The translations under genes and the position numbers were made by a program. From the NCBI GenBank assembly GCA_023485405.1, contig JAMCZU010000023.1:1-37587 (forward strand): a stretch of DNA of 37,587 nt, written 5' to 3'. Below the pieces are notes generated by a model that saw only the letters and a program-made list of their open reading frames with translations, had not been told where the DNA came from and searched no databases. The DNA comes from Patescibacteria group bacterium (GTDB taxonomy: Bacteria > Patescibacteriota > UBA1384 > UBA12157 > JAENIV01). Positions 1 through 7,304 of this stretch are shown here, piece by piece (position 1 is the stretch's first letter; each line of letters begins with the position of its first letter).

Positions 1-127
1 TTCTATAATTATCACCGACCACACTTTGGCTTAGGCATGGATGGTCGCATCCCTTATATGCAACTTAGAAAATATATTAACGATAACAGACAGAATATCA
101 ATGTCAAAAGAACTATGATACTGTACA
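1..127 (+). mobile_element. 3' end of an IS481-like insertion sequence (left contig end)
   Basis: The first 128 bases are the exact reverse complement of the last 128 bases of the window. The element appears to end in TGTACA at position 127, which fits the TGT...ACA termini of IS481-type elements. The transposase 3' end points into the window. Only the end is present, so the family is inferred from the C-terminal protein motif and the terminal bases. Sequence after position 128 differs between the two ends, so these are two separate insertions and not one hairpin. Confidence 0.75.
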
Positions 128-135
128 TAAGTTGA
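1..135 (+). pseudogene. Transposase C-terminus (DDE integrase type), cut by the contig end
   Basis: The open frame starts at base 1 and reads FYNYHRPHFGLG then MDGRIPYMQL, ending at TGA 133-135. The YNxxRPHxGLxGxxP pattern is typical of the C-terminus of IS481/IS3-type rve transposases. It is partial because the contig begins inside the gene, not because of a visible mutation. The last codons and the stop lie just beyond the probable IS end (127), so the stop comes from flanking DNA. At the other contig end the stop falls at the same codon position, again in flanking DNA. Confidence 0.7.
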
Positions 136-160
136 CAATCAAATATTTTGATGGTATACT
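132..160 (+). promoter_or_regulatory. Sigma-70 promoter next to the left IS end
   Basis: TTGACA at 132-137 and TATACT at 155-160 are separated by 17 bases, a near-consensus promoter. It starts 4 bp beyond the probable IS end and should start transcripts near 167, giving a leader of about 75 nt for the ThrRS gene at 242. Confidence 0.75.
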
Positions 161-241
161 TTGGGACAACATGGTTGTGTTGCAAAAAATACCTTGACAA
201 CTTGACTAGTTCATGGCCTCGGTCAGAAAGGAAAAAGCATT

Positions 242-1675
242 ATGCTAAATCGAAATGATATAGTAGCAAAGATTGACTCCCAATTCTTCATCTTGATGCC
301 TGACGGAACTGAGATAGCTCTGGAACATAATCAGCCGCTCCCCGAATCACTCCACGCTTATCCCAGCCTCTACGCCCTGGCCAACATCGAGATGAATGGT
401 AGCCAAGGTGGACAAGAGCCTCCGTCGATCCGCGCCATGCAGGAATTGGAAATGGTTGATTACGAACCAGCGTCGGATAAAGGCCATTTCCGTTTTTACC
501 CCAAAGGGAACCTGGTTAAAGAGTTGCTCCACGATTGGGCTGAGATGATCGCTCTAGAGAGGCTGCAAGCCTATCCAATTGAAACCCCCATTCTTTATCG
601 GGCAGACGAGCCGGACATCAAAGGCCAGGCAGAATCTTTCCATGAACGCCATTACAGCGTTTATGGCGCCGATAACGACGAAAGGTTCATTCTTCGCTTT
701 GCCGGCGATTTTGGGCTCTTCCGAATGATGAAGGACGCCCAGTTGACTTATCGTCACTTGCCTGTACGAATGTACGAGTACAGTCCAAGCTTCCGCTATG
801 AACAAAGTGGTGAACTAACTGGTCTAAGAAGAGTTCGTGGTTTTCATATGCCAGACATTCATAGCTTCTGTGCTTCACTGGACCAGGGCATTGATGAATA
901 TCAAGAGCTCTTCAAGAGCTATACTGATCTGGCCAATGGCACTGGTGTTCACTATGGCATTGCTTTCCGGGTGGTCGAAAGCTTCTATCAAGAGCATGGA
1001 TCGAGTATCCTTGAGATGCTAAAATATGCCAGCGCTCCGGCACTAATCGAGTCGCTTTCTGAAATGAAGCACTATTGGTGCATGAAGCATGAGATCAACA
1101 CGATAGATAACACACAGGGCATCTGCCAGGTTTCGACCGTCCAGCTTGACATCAAAGATGCCTCGCTTTACGGCATCAACTATGTTACGCCGGAAGGTAG
1201 CCTGCGCGGCTGCACGATTGTGCACAGTTCGATCGGTTCGCCGGAAAGATGGATTTTCTCAATCCTTGAGCATGCGCTCAGAGAAAAGCCATATCAACTG
1301 CCAATGTGGCTGGCTCCCGTTCAAATCCGCATCATTCCGATCAGCGAAGAGAAATTCCTGCAGCCCTCAGTTAAACTCGCTATGGAACTGAGAAAGGCAG
1401 AGATCCGCGCTGACATCGACGACCGGGCCGAATCTCTTTCCTGGCGCATCCGCGCCGCAGAAAAGAGAGAATGGATACCTGCCATTGTTGTGCTCGGCGA
1501 GAAAGAACTCGCCGGGAATTTCCTCTCTGTTCGCATTCGCGGACAAGAAAAAGTAGTCCAGATGGGAGTAGAACATCTTTGCTCGGCCATCAAGCACGAG
1601 ACAAAAGACATGCCCTTCCGTCAGCTTCCATGGTTACTGATCTCTAAACGGCCCGTTTTCCGGGCTTCTAACTAG
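242..1675 (+). CDS. thrS: Archaeal-type threonyl-tRNA synthetase, editing domain absent
   Basis: Class II synthetase of 477 aa that charges tRNA-Thr. The N-terminal part has PPSIRAMQELEMVDYEP and a GHFRFYPKG stretch, which I know from archaeal ThrRS. Motif 2 is FRYEQSGELTGLRRVRGF (about 184-201), closer to archaeal than bacterial ThrRS. Motif 3 is GSPERW (332-337). The C-terminal 100 residues form an anticodon-binding domain (DDRAESLSWRIR). There is no TGS or editing domain. Of the three usual zinc ligands, His207 (PDIHSFC) and His328 (IVHSS) are kept, but the Cys position reads Asp156 (RFAGDFG). The start is supported by AAAGGA 9 nt upstream. GC is visibly higher than in the next thrS, so transfer is likely. 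It could be a resistance-type or specialised second ThrRS. Confidence 0.85.
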   Translation: MLNRNDIVAKIDSQFFILMPDGTEIALEHNQPLPESLHAYPSLYALANIEMNGSQGGQEPPSIRAMQELEMVDYEPASDKGHFRFYPKGNLVKELLHDWAEMIALERLQAYPIETPILYRADEPDIKGQAESFHERHYSVYGADNDERFILRFAGDFGLFRMMKDAQLTYRHLPVRMYEYSPSFRYEQSGELTGLRRVRGFHMPDIHSFCASLDQGIDEYQELFKSYTDLANGTGVHYGIAFRVVESFYQEHGSSILEMLKYASAPALIESLSEMKHYWCMKHEINTIDNTQGICQVSTVQLDIKDASLYGINYVTPEGSLRGCTIVHSSIGSPERWIFSILEHALREKPYQLPMWLAPVQIRIIPISEEKFLQPSVKLAMELRKAEIRADIDDRAESLSWRIRAAEKREWIPAIVVLGEKELAGNFLSVRIRGQEKVVQMGVEHLCSAIKHETKDMPFRQLPWLLISKRPVFRASN

Positions 1676-1683
1676 CATCGTCT

Positions 1684-1716
1684 AAGGCACTGTCCCTAAC
1701 AGGATAGTGCCTTTTT
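1684..1716 (+). terminator. Rho-independent terminator after the first thrS
   Basis: GGCACTGTCC and GGATAGTGCC form a stem (one G-U pair) followed by TTTTT, just after the stop codon at 1675. Confidence 0.85.
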
Positions 1717-1738
1717 ATTTAGTTGACGAAACAAACAC

Positions 1739-1767
1739 TTGAAAAGTTAAAAGTTCCTTATTATAAT
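1739..1767 (+). promoter_or_regulatory. Promoter of the second thrS
   Basis: TTGAAA (1739-1744) and TATAAT (1762-1767) with a 17-bp spacer. The predicted transcript starts near 1774, leaving a leader of about 170 nt before the ATG at 1942. Confidence 0.65.
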
Positions 1768-1773
1768 GGTATT

Positions 1774-1917
1774 GGTATTTTTAATTCAGACCGTTGATCT
1801 GGACCCACCAACCAGTGAGGTTTGACGCATGCTCGAGCGAACGAGTGAAATTAAGACCAAATTGGGATGGAACCGTCTAAGTCTAAATTAGGCTCCCATA
1901 AAATCCGGTCTTTTTTG
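1774..1917 (+). promoter_or_regulatory. Candidate T-box leader with terminator in front of thrS
   Basis: The leader contains GGGATGGAACCGTC (1864-1877), close to the T-box core GGGUGGNACCGCG. A following TCCCA (1894-1898) can pair with TGGGA (1863-1867), and AAGACC (1853-1858) can pair with GGTCTT (1907-1912) followed by TTTTT. That is a terminator whose 5' side carries the T-box. Small stems lie upstream (CTCG...CGAG at 1832-1845, CAGA...TCTG near 1787). T-boxes sense uncharged tRNA and commonly precede thrS in Firmicutes. I could not confirm a full Stem I or a Thr specifier codon. Confidence 0.5.
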
Positions 1918-1941
1918 TTATATTAACAGTTAGGAGAAATT

Positions 1942-3669
1942 ATGCCTCAATCATTAGAAACCATTCGCCATTCATTGTCTCATGTATTAGCCGCAGCAGT
2001 CTTAAAAACGTTTCCCGAAGCCAAGCTCGGCATTGGGCCGGCCATTGAAAACGGCTTTTATTATGATTTCGATCTGCCCAAACCTTTAACGCCTGAAGAA
2101 TTAAAGACCCTTGAAAAGAAAATGCAAAAAATTATTGAGGATAGCTTTAAAATTGAACAATTTTCAAAAAGTAAAAAAAATGCGATTGAATTACTTAAGA
2201 AAGACACCCAATCTTATAAAATAGAGTTAATCGAGGAATTACCAGATCCAGAAGTGAGTTTCTATAAATTCGATGGTTTTTCCGATTTATGCAAAGGTCC
2301 GCATATCAAAAATACCTCGGAACTAAAAAAAGTTGGGTGGAAACTTGATAAAATTGCCGGAGCTTATTGGCGGGGCAATGAGAAAAATAAGATGCTTCAG
2401 CGAATTTATGGCCTTGCCTTTGAAACCCCAGAAGATCTCAGGCAATATGAGCAAATGCGTGCTGAAGCAGAAAAAAATGATCACCGCAAACTTGGCAAGG
2501 ATCTGGATTTATTTGTTTTTTCGGACTTAATTGGCCCGGGTTTACCACTTTTTACTCCCAAAGGAACACTTGTGAAAGAATTGCTGCAGACCAAAGTTGA
2601 AAATATTTGCAAAAGATTTGGATTTGATAAAGTTATGACTCCACATCTAGCAAAAATTAAACTCTATGAAATATCAGGACACGCTGAAAAATTTAGTGAT
2701 GAGCTGTTTCGTATAACTTCTAGACACAAACAAGATTATGTAATGAGACCTGTTTTATGCCCTCACCAAACACAAATATACGCTTCAAAACCACGATCTT
2801 ACAAAGAATTACCCATCCGTTATATGGAATCGGAAAAGATGTACCGGGCAGAAAAACCGGGAGAAATAGGAGGATTAAATAGAGTAATTGCTATCACCGT
2901 AGAAGACGGCCACTCTTTTTGTAGAGTTGATCAAGTGAAACAGGAAATTAAAAATATGGTTGAAATAATCAAAAGTTTTTACACAGATCTAGGGATGTGG
3001 GACAATCATTGGATTTCTTTATCAGTTAGAGATTATAGCAATCTGGAAAAATATATCGGTGAGTCCAAAGACTGGGATACATGCGAAAAAATACTTCAAG
3101 AAGTTTCAGATGAGATGAATTTAAATGCAAAAAAACGCGAGGGAGAAGCAGCCCTTTACGGCCCGAAGCTTGATTTCATGTTTAAAGATGCTATAGGCAG
3201 AGAAGTCCAAATTCCTACCGTTCAATTAGATTTTGCTACACCAAAAAGATTTAAGTTATCTTATATAAATGAAGGTGGAAAATCCGATATTCCAGTAATG
3301 GTACATCGAGCAATTTTAGGCTCATATGAAAGATTTATTGCTCTACTACTTGAACGTTTCGGTGGTGCTTTTCCTGTTTGGTTATCACCTGTTCAAGCAA
3401 TTGTGCTTCCGGTATCAGATAAGCATATAGAATATGCCAAGAAGGTTGCCGACGAGCTAAAAGAGGTCCGAATTGAAATCGACGATCGTAATGAATCAAT
3501 TGGTCGAAAAATTCGTGATGCCGAAATCCAAAAAATCCCATATATAATAGTTGTCGGCGATAAGGAAGAAAAAGATGACAACATCACTGTCCGCGAACGC
3601 GGTTCAAAAGAACTCGAAATCCAAAAGATTGGAAAATTTCTAGAGTCAGTCCAAAAAAATATCCAATAA
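1942..3669 (+). CDS. thrS: Threonyl-tRNA synthetase (bacterial type, no TGS domain)
   Basis: 575-aa class II synthetase that begins directly with the second editing domain. That domain's zinc/catalytic set is His10, His14 (RHSLSH), Cys117 and His121 (DLCKGPH). The catalytic core has an RPVLCPH zinc-cysteine stretch, motif 2 around YRAEKPGEIGGLNRV, VEDGHSFC, and motif 3 VHRAILGSYERF. An anticodon-binding domain follows (DDRNESIGRKIRDAE). The second Arg of the usual RVRGFTQDDAH is replaced (RVIAITVEDGH). TGS-less ThrRS is common in reduced genomes. The start has TTAGGAG 7 nt upstream. It lies behind a T-box-like leader and is probably the housekeeping enzyme, 270 bp from the archaeal-type copy. 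Confidence 0.93.
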   Translation: MPQSLETIRHSLSHVLAAAVLKTFPEAKLGIGPAIENGFYYDFDLPKPLTPEELKTLEKKMQKIIEDSFKIEQFSKSKKNAIELLKKDTQSYKIELIEELPDPEVSFYKFDGFSDLCKGPHIKNTSELKKVGWKLDKIAGAYWRGNEKNKMLQRIYGLAFETPEDLRQYEQMRAEAEKNDHRKLGKDLDLFVFSDLIGPGLPLFTPKGTLVKELLQTKVENICKRFGFDKVMTPHLAKIKLYEISGHAEKFSDELFRITSRHKQDYVMRPVLCPHQTQIYASKPRSYKELPIRYMESEKMYRAEKPGEIGGLNRVIAITVEDGHSFCRVDQVKQEIKNMVEIIKSFYTDLGMWDNHWISLSVRDYSNLEKYIGESKDWDTCEKILQEVSDEMNLNAKKREGEAALYGPKLDFMFKDAIGREVQIPTVQLDFATPKRFKLSYINEGGKSDIPVMVHRAILGSYERFIALLLERFGGAFPVWLSPVQAIVLPVSDKHIEYAKKVADELKEVRIEIDDRNESIGRKIRDAEIQKIPYIIVVGDKEEKDDNITVRERGSKELEIQKIGKFLESVQKNIQ

Positions 3670-3692
3670 ATTTCATTTAATTTTTTCCATGA

Positions 3693-3869
3693 AAACAAAC
3701 TATATTATTATTTATATCTAATAATTTAGATTATGCTTTAGAAAAAATTAAAATATTATACGGTGGTAAATGGCAGGTTAGTGAGGAAATCTTTCAGATA
3801 TCGTCGGCTGATCAGAAAAAATACCTTAATATTATTTCCCAAAATATCAGCGAAAATTTACAGTCCTAA
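3693..3869 (+). pseudogene. Possible remnant of a coding region
   Basis: An open stretch of 58 codons with no ATG runs to TAA 3867-3869. It reads LDYALEKIKILYGGKW and then QVSEEIFQISSADQKKYL. This looks protein-like (amphipathic, charged) and differs from the AT-rich noise around it. The family is not recognised. It may be a decayed C-terminus or chance. Apart from this, the 275-bp gap shows nothing else. Confidence 0.25.
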
Positions 3870-3944
3870 CAAATTAAAAGAACCTATTTTTTCAAAACCA
3901 ATCTTGGTTTTGTTCGATTGAGATCGTCACGAAAAGGACAAGAA

Positions 3945-4433
3945 TTAATCCCATCCTTCATTCTTATACACAGCTGCAACTACCGCACAAACTGGCTTAT
4001 TTTCACAACGTATTCCTACAATTTGGTAATGAATTTCACCGAATTTTTCTTTTCTATATTCCACCATATCAGTTAAACTCTCTTTAATCAGACGAATTAC
4101 TTCTGCCTGTTGAGCACCCTCGTGCTCAACAAATAAACCTCTGCCATCTTTTGTTTGAACCCAACCAACCCCTGCCCATGCCTCGCGCCCCTTTTCGCTC
4201 TCTCTTTTACATGCCAAAACAACATAAAGTTTATCACCAAAATTATTCGCGCCATTATCTTTTAAATTCTGAATCTTAATCTGACTATAAGGAGGAATAA
4301 TAGAAGAAAGTCTAATCAAATTAAAATTAGCAATGCCGGCATTCCAAAGCGCCGCATCAAAAGCTGATAATTTTGTTTGACCATTACCGATACCAGATGT
4401 AATATAAATTGTTCTTTTTGATTTTTGATTCAT
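3945..4433 (-). CDS. pdaD: Pyruvoyl-dependent arginine decarboxylase
   Basis: PvlArgDC converts arginine to agmatine using a pyruvoyl group made by self-cleavage. The protein (162 aa from the ATG at 4433) has the family N-terminus ITSGIGNGQTKLSAFDAAL and the self-cleavage region NLIRLSSIIPP, with cleavage expected between the two Ser. The C-terminal half carries AWAGVGWVQT, and HEGAQQAEV follows. A TTG 24 nt further upstream is an alternative start; the GGGAGGG lies between the two, 15 nt from the ATG, so the start is not certain. The enzyme occurs in archaea, Chlamydia and CPR bacteria. It lies downstream of repeat copy 1 and probably uses promoter elements within it. Confidence 0.9.
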   Translation of the reverse strand: MNQKSKRTIYITSGIGNGQTKLSAFDAALWNAGIANFNLIRLSSIIPPYSQIKIQNLKDNGANNFGDKLYVVLACKRESEKGREAWAGVGWVQTKDGRGLFVEHEGAQQAEVIRLIKESLTDMVEYRKEKFGEIHYQIVGIRCENKPVCAVVAAVYKNEGWD

Positions 4434-4477
4434 TTTAAATTTAAAAATCCCTCCCAATTCCCCTAAATTTTCTCACA

Positions 4478-4610
4478 TTTTTATCAAAATGTCAATGGGT
4501 TTGAGACCAAAATCATAAATCATTACTCTGATAATTATACTGTTTTATTTCCGTTCGATGATAATAAGAGTAAAAGATTTTATTTTAATTATAGCAGGAA
4601 ATGAAAAAAT
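4478..4610. repeat. Direct repeat copy 1 (upstream of arginine decarboxylase)
   Basis: A 38-bp core at 4496-4533 (starting TGGGTTTGAGACC) is identical to 6701-6738. Weaker similarity flanks it, and TATAGCAGGAAAT at 4590-4602 recurs at 6847-6859. On the minus strand both copies carry TTGACAT(T/C)TTGAT, a -35-like box facing the downstream gene. The two copies bracket the three-gene cassette 4644-6594. Confidence 0.8.
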
Positions 4611-4634
4611 CCCTTCTGCAAAATTACAGAAGGG
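4605..4634 (-). terminator. Terminator of the PRTase-HAD-hydrolase operon
   Basis: CCCTTCTG and CAGAAGGG (4611-4634) form an 8-bp stem. On the minus strand it is followed by ATTTTTT, directly after the stop of the isochorismatase-like gene. Confidence 0.85.
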
Positions 4635-4643
4635 ACGATTGAC

Positions 4644-5228
4644 TCAGCGGAGCTCTTCCACTTCACTACTGTTAGAAATAGTGGCTACTTTTGACAGTAG
4701 CTTTAGAGCCGACTCATGATCTTCATCGTTGGCGGCTCCACAAAGATCTTTAAGAATAACAACTTTGAAGTCTCGGTCATGGGCATCTCTGACAGTAGAC
4801 TGAACTGCAAGGTCTGTAGCGACTCCACCGATCAGTAACGTCTCCACACCCAATTCCTTTAACTTGGCTTCCAAGGCAGTATTACGAAAAGCACTCACGC
4901 GATTTTTGGTAACCAGATAATCATCCTCTCCTCTATTGATTGCTGAATGTAATTCGGTCGCCCATGTCCCAGACTGAAGGGCACCAAACTTCTTGGCTGC
5001 CCCAAACAAAGGTGAATCCTCTGGCCAATCGGAGTAGTCGGGTCGGAAACTAACGTTAACGAAAATTACAGGCACTCTGTTCACATGAGCCCTTTCGACA
5101 GCTGTTTGAACTTTTGTTAAAATATCATGCTTTTTAACAAAAGCAGCGTATCCCTTTCCTGCCAACTTTCCTTTTTCATCAACAATTTCGTTGATGAAAT
5201 CTACCAAAACCAAAGCTGATTTTTCCAT
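4644..5228 (-). CDS. Isochorismatase/nicotinamidase-fold hydrolase without the catalytic Cys
   Basis: 194-aa protein of the isochorismatase-like fold. Asp10 (LVLVDFINE) and Lys108 (VTKNRVSAF) match the Asp and Lys of the cysteine-hydrolase triad. Where the nucleophile Cys is expected in GVATDxCV, the sequence reads GVATDLAVQSTVRDA (Ala141). True isochorismatases of the PhzD/EntB type also lack the Cys, so it is either a non-thiol isochorismatase-type hydrolase or another subfamily; nicotinamidase activity is unlikely. It is the last gene of a three-gene operon, 20 bp after the HAD gene, with AAAGGAG 8 nt before the ATG. The substrate is unknown. Confidence 0.75.
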   Translation of the reverse strand: MEKSALVLVDFINEIVDEKGKLAGKGYAAFVKKHDILTKVQTAVERAHVNRVPVIFVNVSFRPDYSDWPEDSPLFGAAKKFGALQSGTWATELHSAINRGEDDYLVTKNRVSAFRNTALEAKLKELGVETLLIGGVATDLAVQSTVRDAHDRDFKVVILKDLCGAANDEDHESALKLLSKVATISNSSEVEELR

Positions 5229-5248
5229 TGCTATTTCTCCTTTTGTGA

Positions 5249-5902
5249 TTAAGATTTTTGTAGAAGATTTTGTAGAAAAACCTCAAAATCCTCCACTGTT
5301 TCTATCATATACTCTGGCGAAAACCTTCGTAAGTAGCTCGCCGGATGATAGCCATATCCTACACAGGCAATGTCAATTGGAACATCTCTGCAATAAAGTA
5401 CATCGCTAGCAAGATCTCCAATAAACAATGCTTCCATTGTGTCTACTCGAAACAACTTAAGCGCGTGGCGAATTTTCTCTGTTTTTGTCTTATGCTGTTC
5501 CCGACCGTACACCCCCTGCACAAATTCATTACGAAACACCTCGCATTTCTGAAGAATAGTATATACTGCTTCCGAATAGCTAGAAGTAATAATAACTTTC
5601 GGTAGGTTACAGAAAGCCAATGCTCGAACCACTTTATGGAAAGGTTCCACTTCGCTTGCACGCTGATTCATAGCTTTTGAGTGCTGGTCGAAAAACTCGC
5701 GCGTTTCTTCATCGTCCAACCCAAATGGATACAGCGAATGCCGTAGTTCTACACTGTAAACCCGTGCCATATCTTCCTGACTTCTAACTTCCGGAATAGT
5801 TGGGAAACTCTTGCGTAAACGGTTAATCTCATCAATGCAAATTGTTCTACTGTCAGAGATTACACCATCAAAATCAAGAAATAGCAATCGATATGTTTTC
5901 AT
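5249..5902 (-). CDS. HAD-superfamily phosphatase
   Basis: 217-aa HAD hydrolase. Motif I is FLDFDGVISDS (nucleophile Asp and acid Asp), motif II IITSSYSEAV, motif III Lys in KTKTEKIRHAL, and motif IV FIGDLASDVLYC. An alpha-helical cap lies between motifs I and II, as in phosphoglycolate phosphatase-like enzymes. The start codon overlaps the stop of the upstream PRTase gene as ATGA (5899-5902), so translation is coupled. AGAG lies just upstream. It probably dephosphorylates a nucleotide or sugar phosphate made or used by the adjacent PRTase; that is inference from context. Confidence 0.85.
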   Translation of the reverse strand: MKTYRLLFLDFDGVISDSRTICIDEINRLRKSFPTIPEVRSQEDMARVYSVELRHSLYPFGLDDEETREFFDQHSKAMNQRASEVEPFHKVVRALAFCNLPKVIITSSYSEAVYTILQKCEVFRNEFVQGVYGREQHKTKTEKIRHALKLFRVDTMEALFIGDLASDVLYCRDVPIDIACVGYGYHPASYLRRFSPEYMIETVEDFEVFLQNLLQKS

Positions 5903-6594
5903 TTTAACTCTTCCTTCCGCAAAAGTGGCCATTGATAGATTTTTGGCGCACGGTAAAATTCTGCAAGCATGTCAGCATGTTCTTTTGTCAAGCGGCCATC
6001 CGCCACACCAACTTTAAGAATATTCGGATAACTTGTGAGTGAGTAGACGCCAGCAATGTCCAGTGGGTCAAATTTCGTCCACATGCTCTCAAAACACCAA
6101 TTAGTGATCGTGATAATACCAAGAGTCTTGATTTTATACTCCCACTCAAGCGCTTCGATCGCACTAAGAATAGTGTCGCCACTACCACAAAGGTCGTCAA
6201 TAATGACACCTTTAGTGCTTCGCTCGGGGTTACCTTCCACCAGTTTACCCACACCATACGACTTGGCTGCACCTCTAACAAAGCTCATCGGAAGTGTAAG
6301 GCGAGTAGCAATCCGAGCTGCCCATGATACGCCAGCGGAAGCAAGACCAACAATGATTTGCGTTTCAGGAAACTTGAGACGAATGATTGTCTCAATATAA
6401 GCTGTGCATGCCTCATAAGCAAGATAAGAGCGATTCAAATACCTGCAATTACAGTAGCAAGGCGCCCGAATCCCACTTTTCCACAAAAACCAATCCTCGC
6501 GCGATTTTTCAAAATCTACAAGGTATGACCCTGTTTCAAACAAGAGTCTTGCTGTATGATCGCCAATTTCGTCATTCCAGACTGTGCTACGCAT
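5899..6594 (-). CDS. Orotate phosphoribosyltransferase-like protein
   Basis: Type I PRTase of 231 aa. The PRPP-binding motif is GVIIDDLCGSGDTI, and upstream FVRGAAKSYGVGKLVEGNP matches the YVR-K-x-GxxxxxEG loop of orotate PRTases. LWKSGIRAPCYCNCRYL resembles the OPRT substrate segment (LxSGxxSPxYxxxR). The ATG at 6594 has GGAGG 8 nt upstream; a TTG 15 nt earlier is less likely because it overlaps the SD. It is the first gene of the cassette. No other pyrimidine genes are nearby, so salvage or a specialised nucleotide reaction is as likely as UMP synthesis. GC is higher than in the neighbouring core genes. Confidence 0.8.
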   Translation of the reverse strand: MRSTVWNDEIGDHTARLLFETGSYLVDFEKSREDWFLWKSGIRAPCYCNCRYLNRSYLAYEACTAYIETIIRLKFPETQIIVGLASAGVSWAARIATRLTLPMSFVRGAAKSYGVGKLVEGNPERSTKGVIIDDLCGSGDTILSAIEALEWEYKIKTLGIITITNWCFESMWTKFDPLDIAGVYSLTSYPNILKVGVADGRLTKEHADMLAEFYRAPKIYQWPLLRKEELK

Positions 6595-6667
6595 TACTTT
6601 CGCCTCCAAATTGTGTAAGTTGCAACTGTCAATTTTCTACTGATTTCTATTGAACAGTCAATATATA

Positions 6668-6697
6668 CTTATACCATATTTTTGATCAAGATGTCAA
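6668..6697 (-). promoter_or_regulatory. Promoter of the PRTase-HAD-hydrolase operon
   Basis: On the minus strand TTGACA (6697-6692) and TATAAG (6673-6668) are 18 bp apart. The -35 box belongs to repeat copy 2; the matching -35 box of copy 1 faces the arginine decarboxylase gene but has no comparable -10. Confidence 0.6.
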
Positions 6698-6867
6698 TTA
6701 TGGGTTTGAGACCAAAATCATAAATCATTACTCTGATAGTTATACTATTTTGTTGACGATAGGAAGCTTCTTTAGTAAGTTGATTGATTTTCCATATTTT
6801 TATTATACCGCCGAATATTGCGATATATCAAATGCGGATGAATTTGTATAGCAGGAAATAAAAAATA
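6676..6867. repeat. Direct repeat copy 2 (upstream of the PRTase cassette)
   Basis: It shares the 38-bp identical core (6701-6738) and the TATAGCAGGAAAT segment (6847-6859) with copy 1. About 50 bp of extra AT-rich sequence lies between the two blocks here. The 352-bp gap 6595-6946 holds this repeat, the cassette promoter, and the promoter of the next gene. Confidence 0.8.
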
Positions 6868-6895
6868 AATCCAATAATGTTATAGCGACAATCTC

Positions 6896-6924
6896 TTGAC
6901 AGAATTATCAGAATAAGATAAGAT
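6896..6924 (+). promoter_or_regulatory. Promoter of the TM2-like gene
   Basis: TTGACA (6896-6901) and TAAGAT (6919-6924) with a 17-bp spacer, 22 nt upstream of the ATG at 6947. Confidence 0.65.
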
Positions 6925-6946
6925 TAAACAAATCAAAGGGGGTGAA

Positions 6947-7186
6947 ATGATGAAAAATCCGGGATTGGCAGCCATACTCAGTTTTTTCTGGACAGGTCTT
7001 GGCCAAATTTACAATGGCCAAATCAGCAAAGGCATTGTCTTTATCGTTGTTCAGGGAATTAATGCCATGTTAATGTTTGTCATTATAGGGTTTATCACTT
7101 TCCCCATAGTCTGGATTTGGGGCATGATAGATGCCTACAAAGCGGCTGAAACCTATAATCTTCACAATTTTAACCAACGAAGCTAA
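6947..7186 (+). CDS. Small TM2-domain-like membrane protein
   Basis: 79 aa with two hydrophobic segments (about residues 7-22 and 27-58). The pattern GLAAILSFFWTGLGQIYNGQ, then KGI and WGMIDAYKAAE, matches the TM2/DUF5683-type family, whose biochemical role is unknown. A strong AAAGGGGGTGA sits 4 nt before the ATGATG start. It has its own promoter and terminator, so it is a monocistronic gene. Confidence 0.75.
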   Translation: MMKNPGLAAILSFFWTGLGQIYNGQISKGIVFIVVQGINAMLMFVIIGFITFPIVWIWGMIDAYKAAETYNLHNFNQRS

Positions 7187-7207
7187 AACAGACCCGATCA
7201 ATCTTTC

Positions 7208-7235
7208 TCCTTCCGCCCAAAAGGCGGATTTTTTT
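7208..7235 (+). terminator. Terminator after the TM2-like gene
   Basis: CCGCC-CAAAA-GGCGG hairpin followed by ATTTTTTT. Confidence 0.85.
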
Positions 7236-7268
7236 AATAAATTAATATCATATTATTATACTTTCTAC

Positions 7269-7297
7269 TTGACGATCGGAATTTAAAGTGGTAAAAT
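7269..7297 (+). promoter_or_regulatory. Promoter giving a leaderless PaaX-like mRNA
   Basis: TTGACG (7269-7274) and TAAAAT (7292-7297), spacer 17. The ATG at 7305 follows the -10 box by only 7 nt and no Shine-Dalgarno site fits, so transcription should start at or next to the start codon. Confidence 0.65.
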
Positions 7298-7304
7298 TAC
7301 ACTA

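Noticed and set aside
1-135. The inverted contig ends as a hairpin (linear replicon telomere)
   Set aside because: The repeated DNA encodes a transposase C-terminus and ends in TGTACA, and the flanks differ, which fits two IS copies better.
4496-6738. The repeated TTTGAGACC-containing sequence looked like a CRISPR repeat
   Set aside because: Only two copies 2.2 kb apart, no spacers and no cas genes; it is better explained as a duplicated upstream region.
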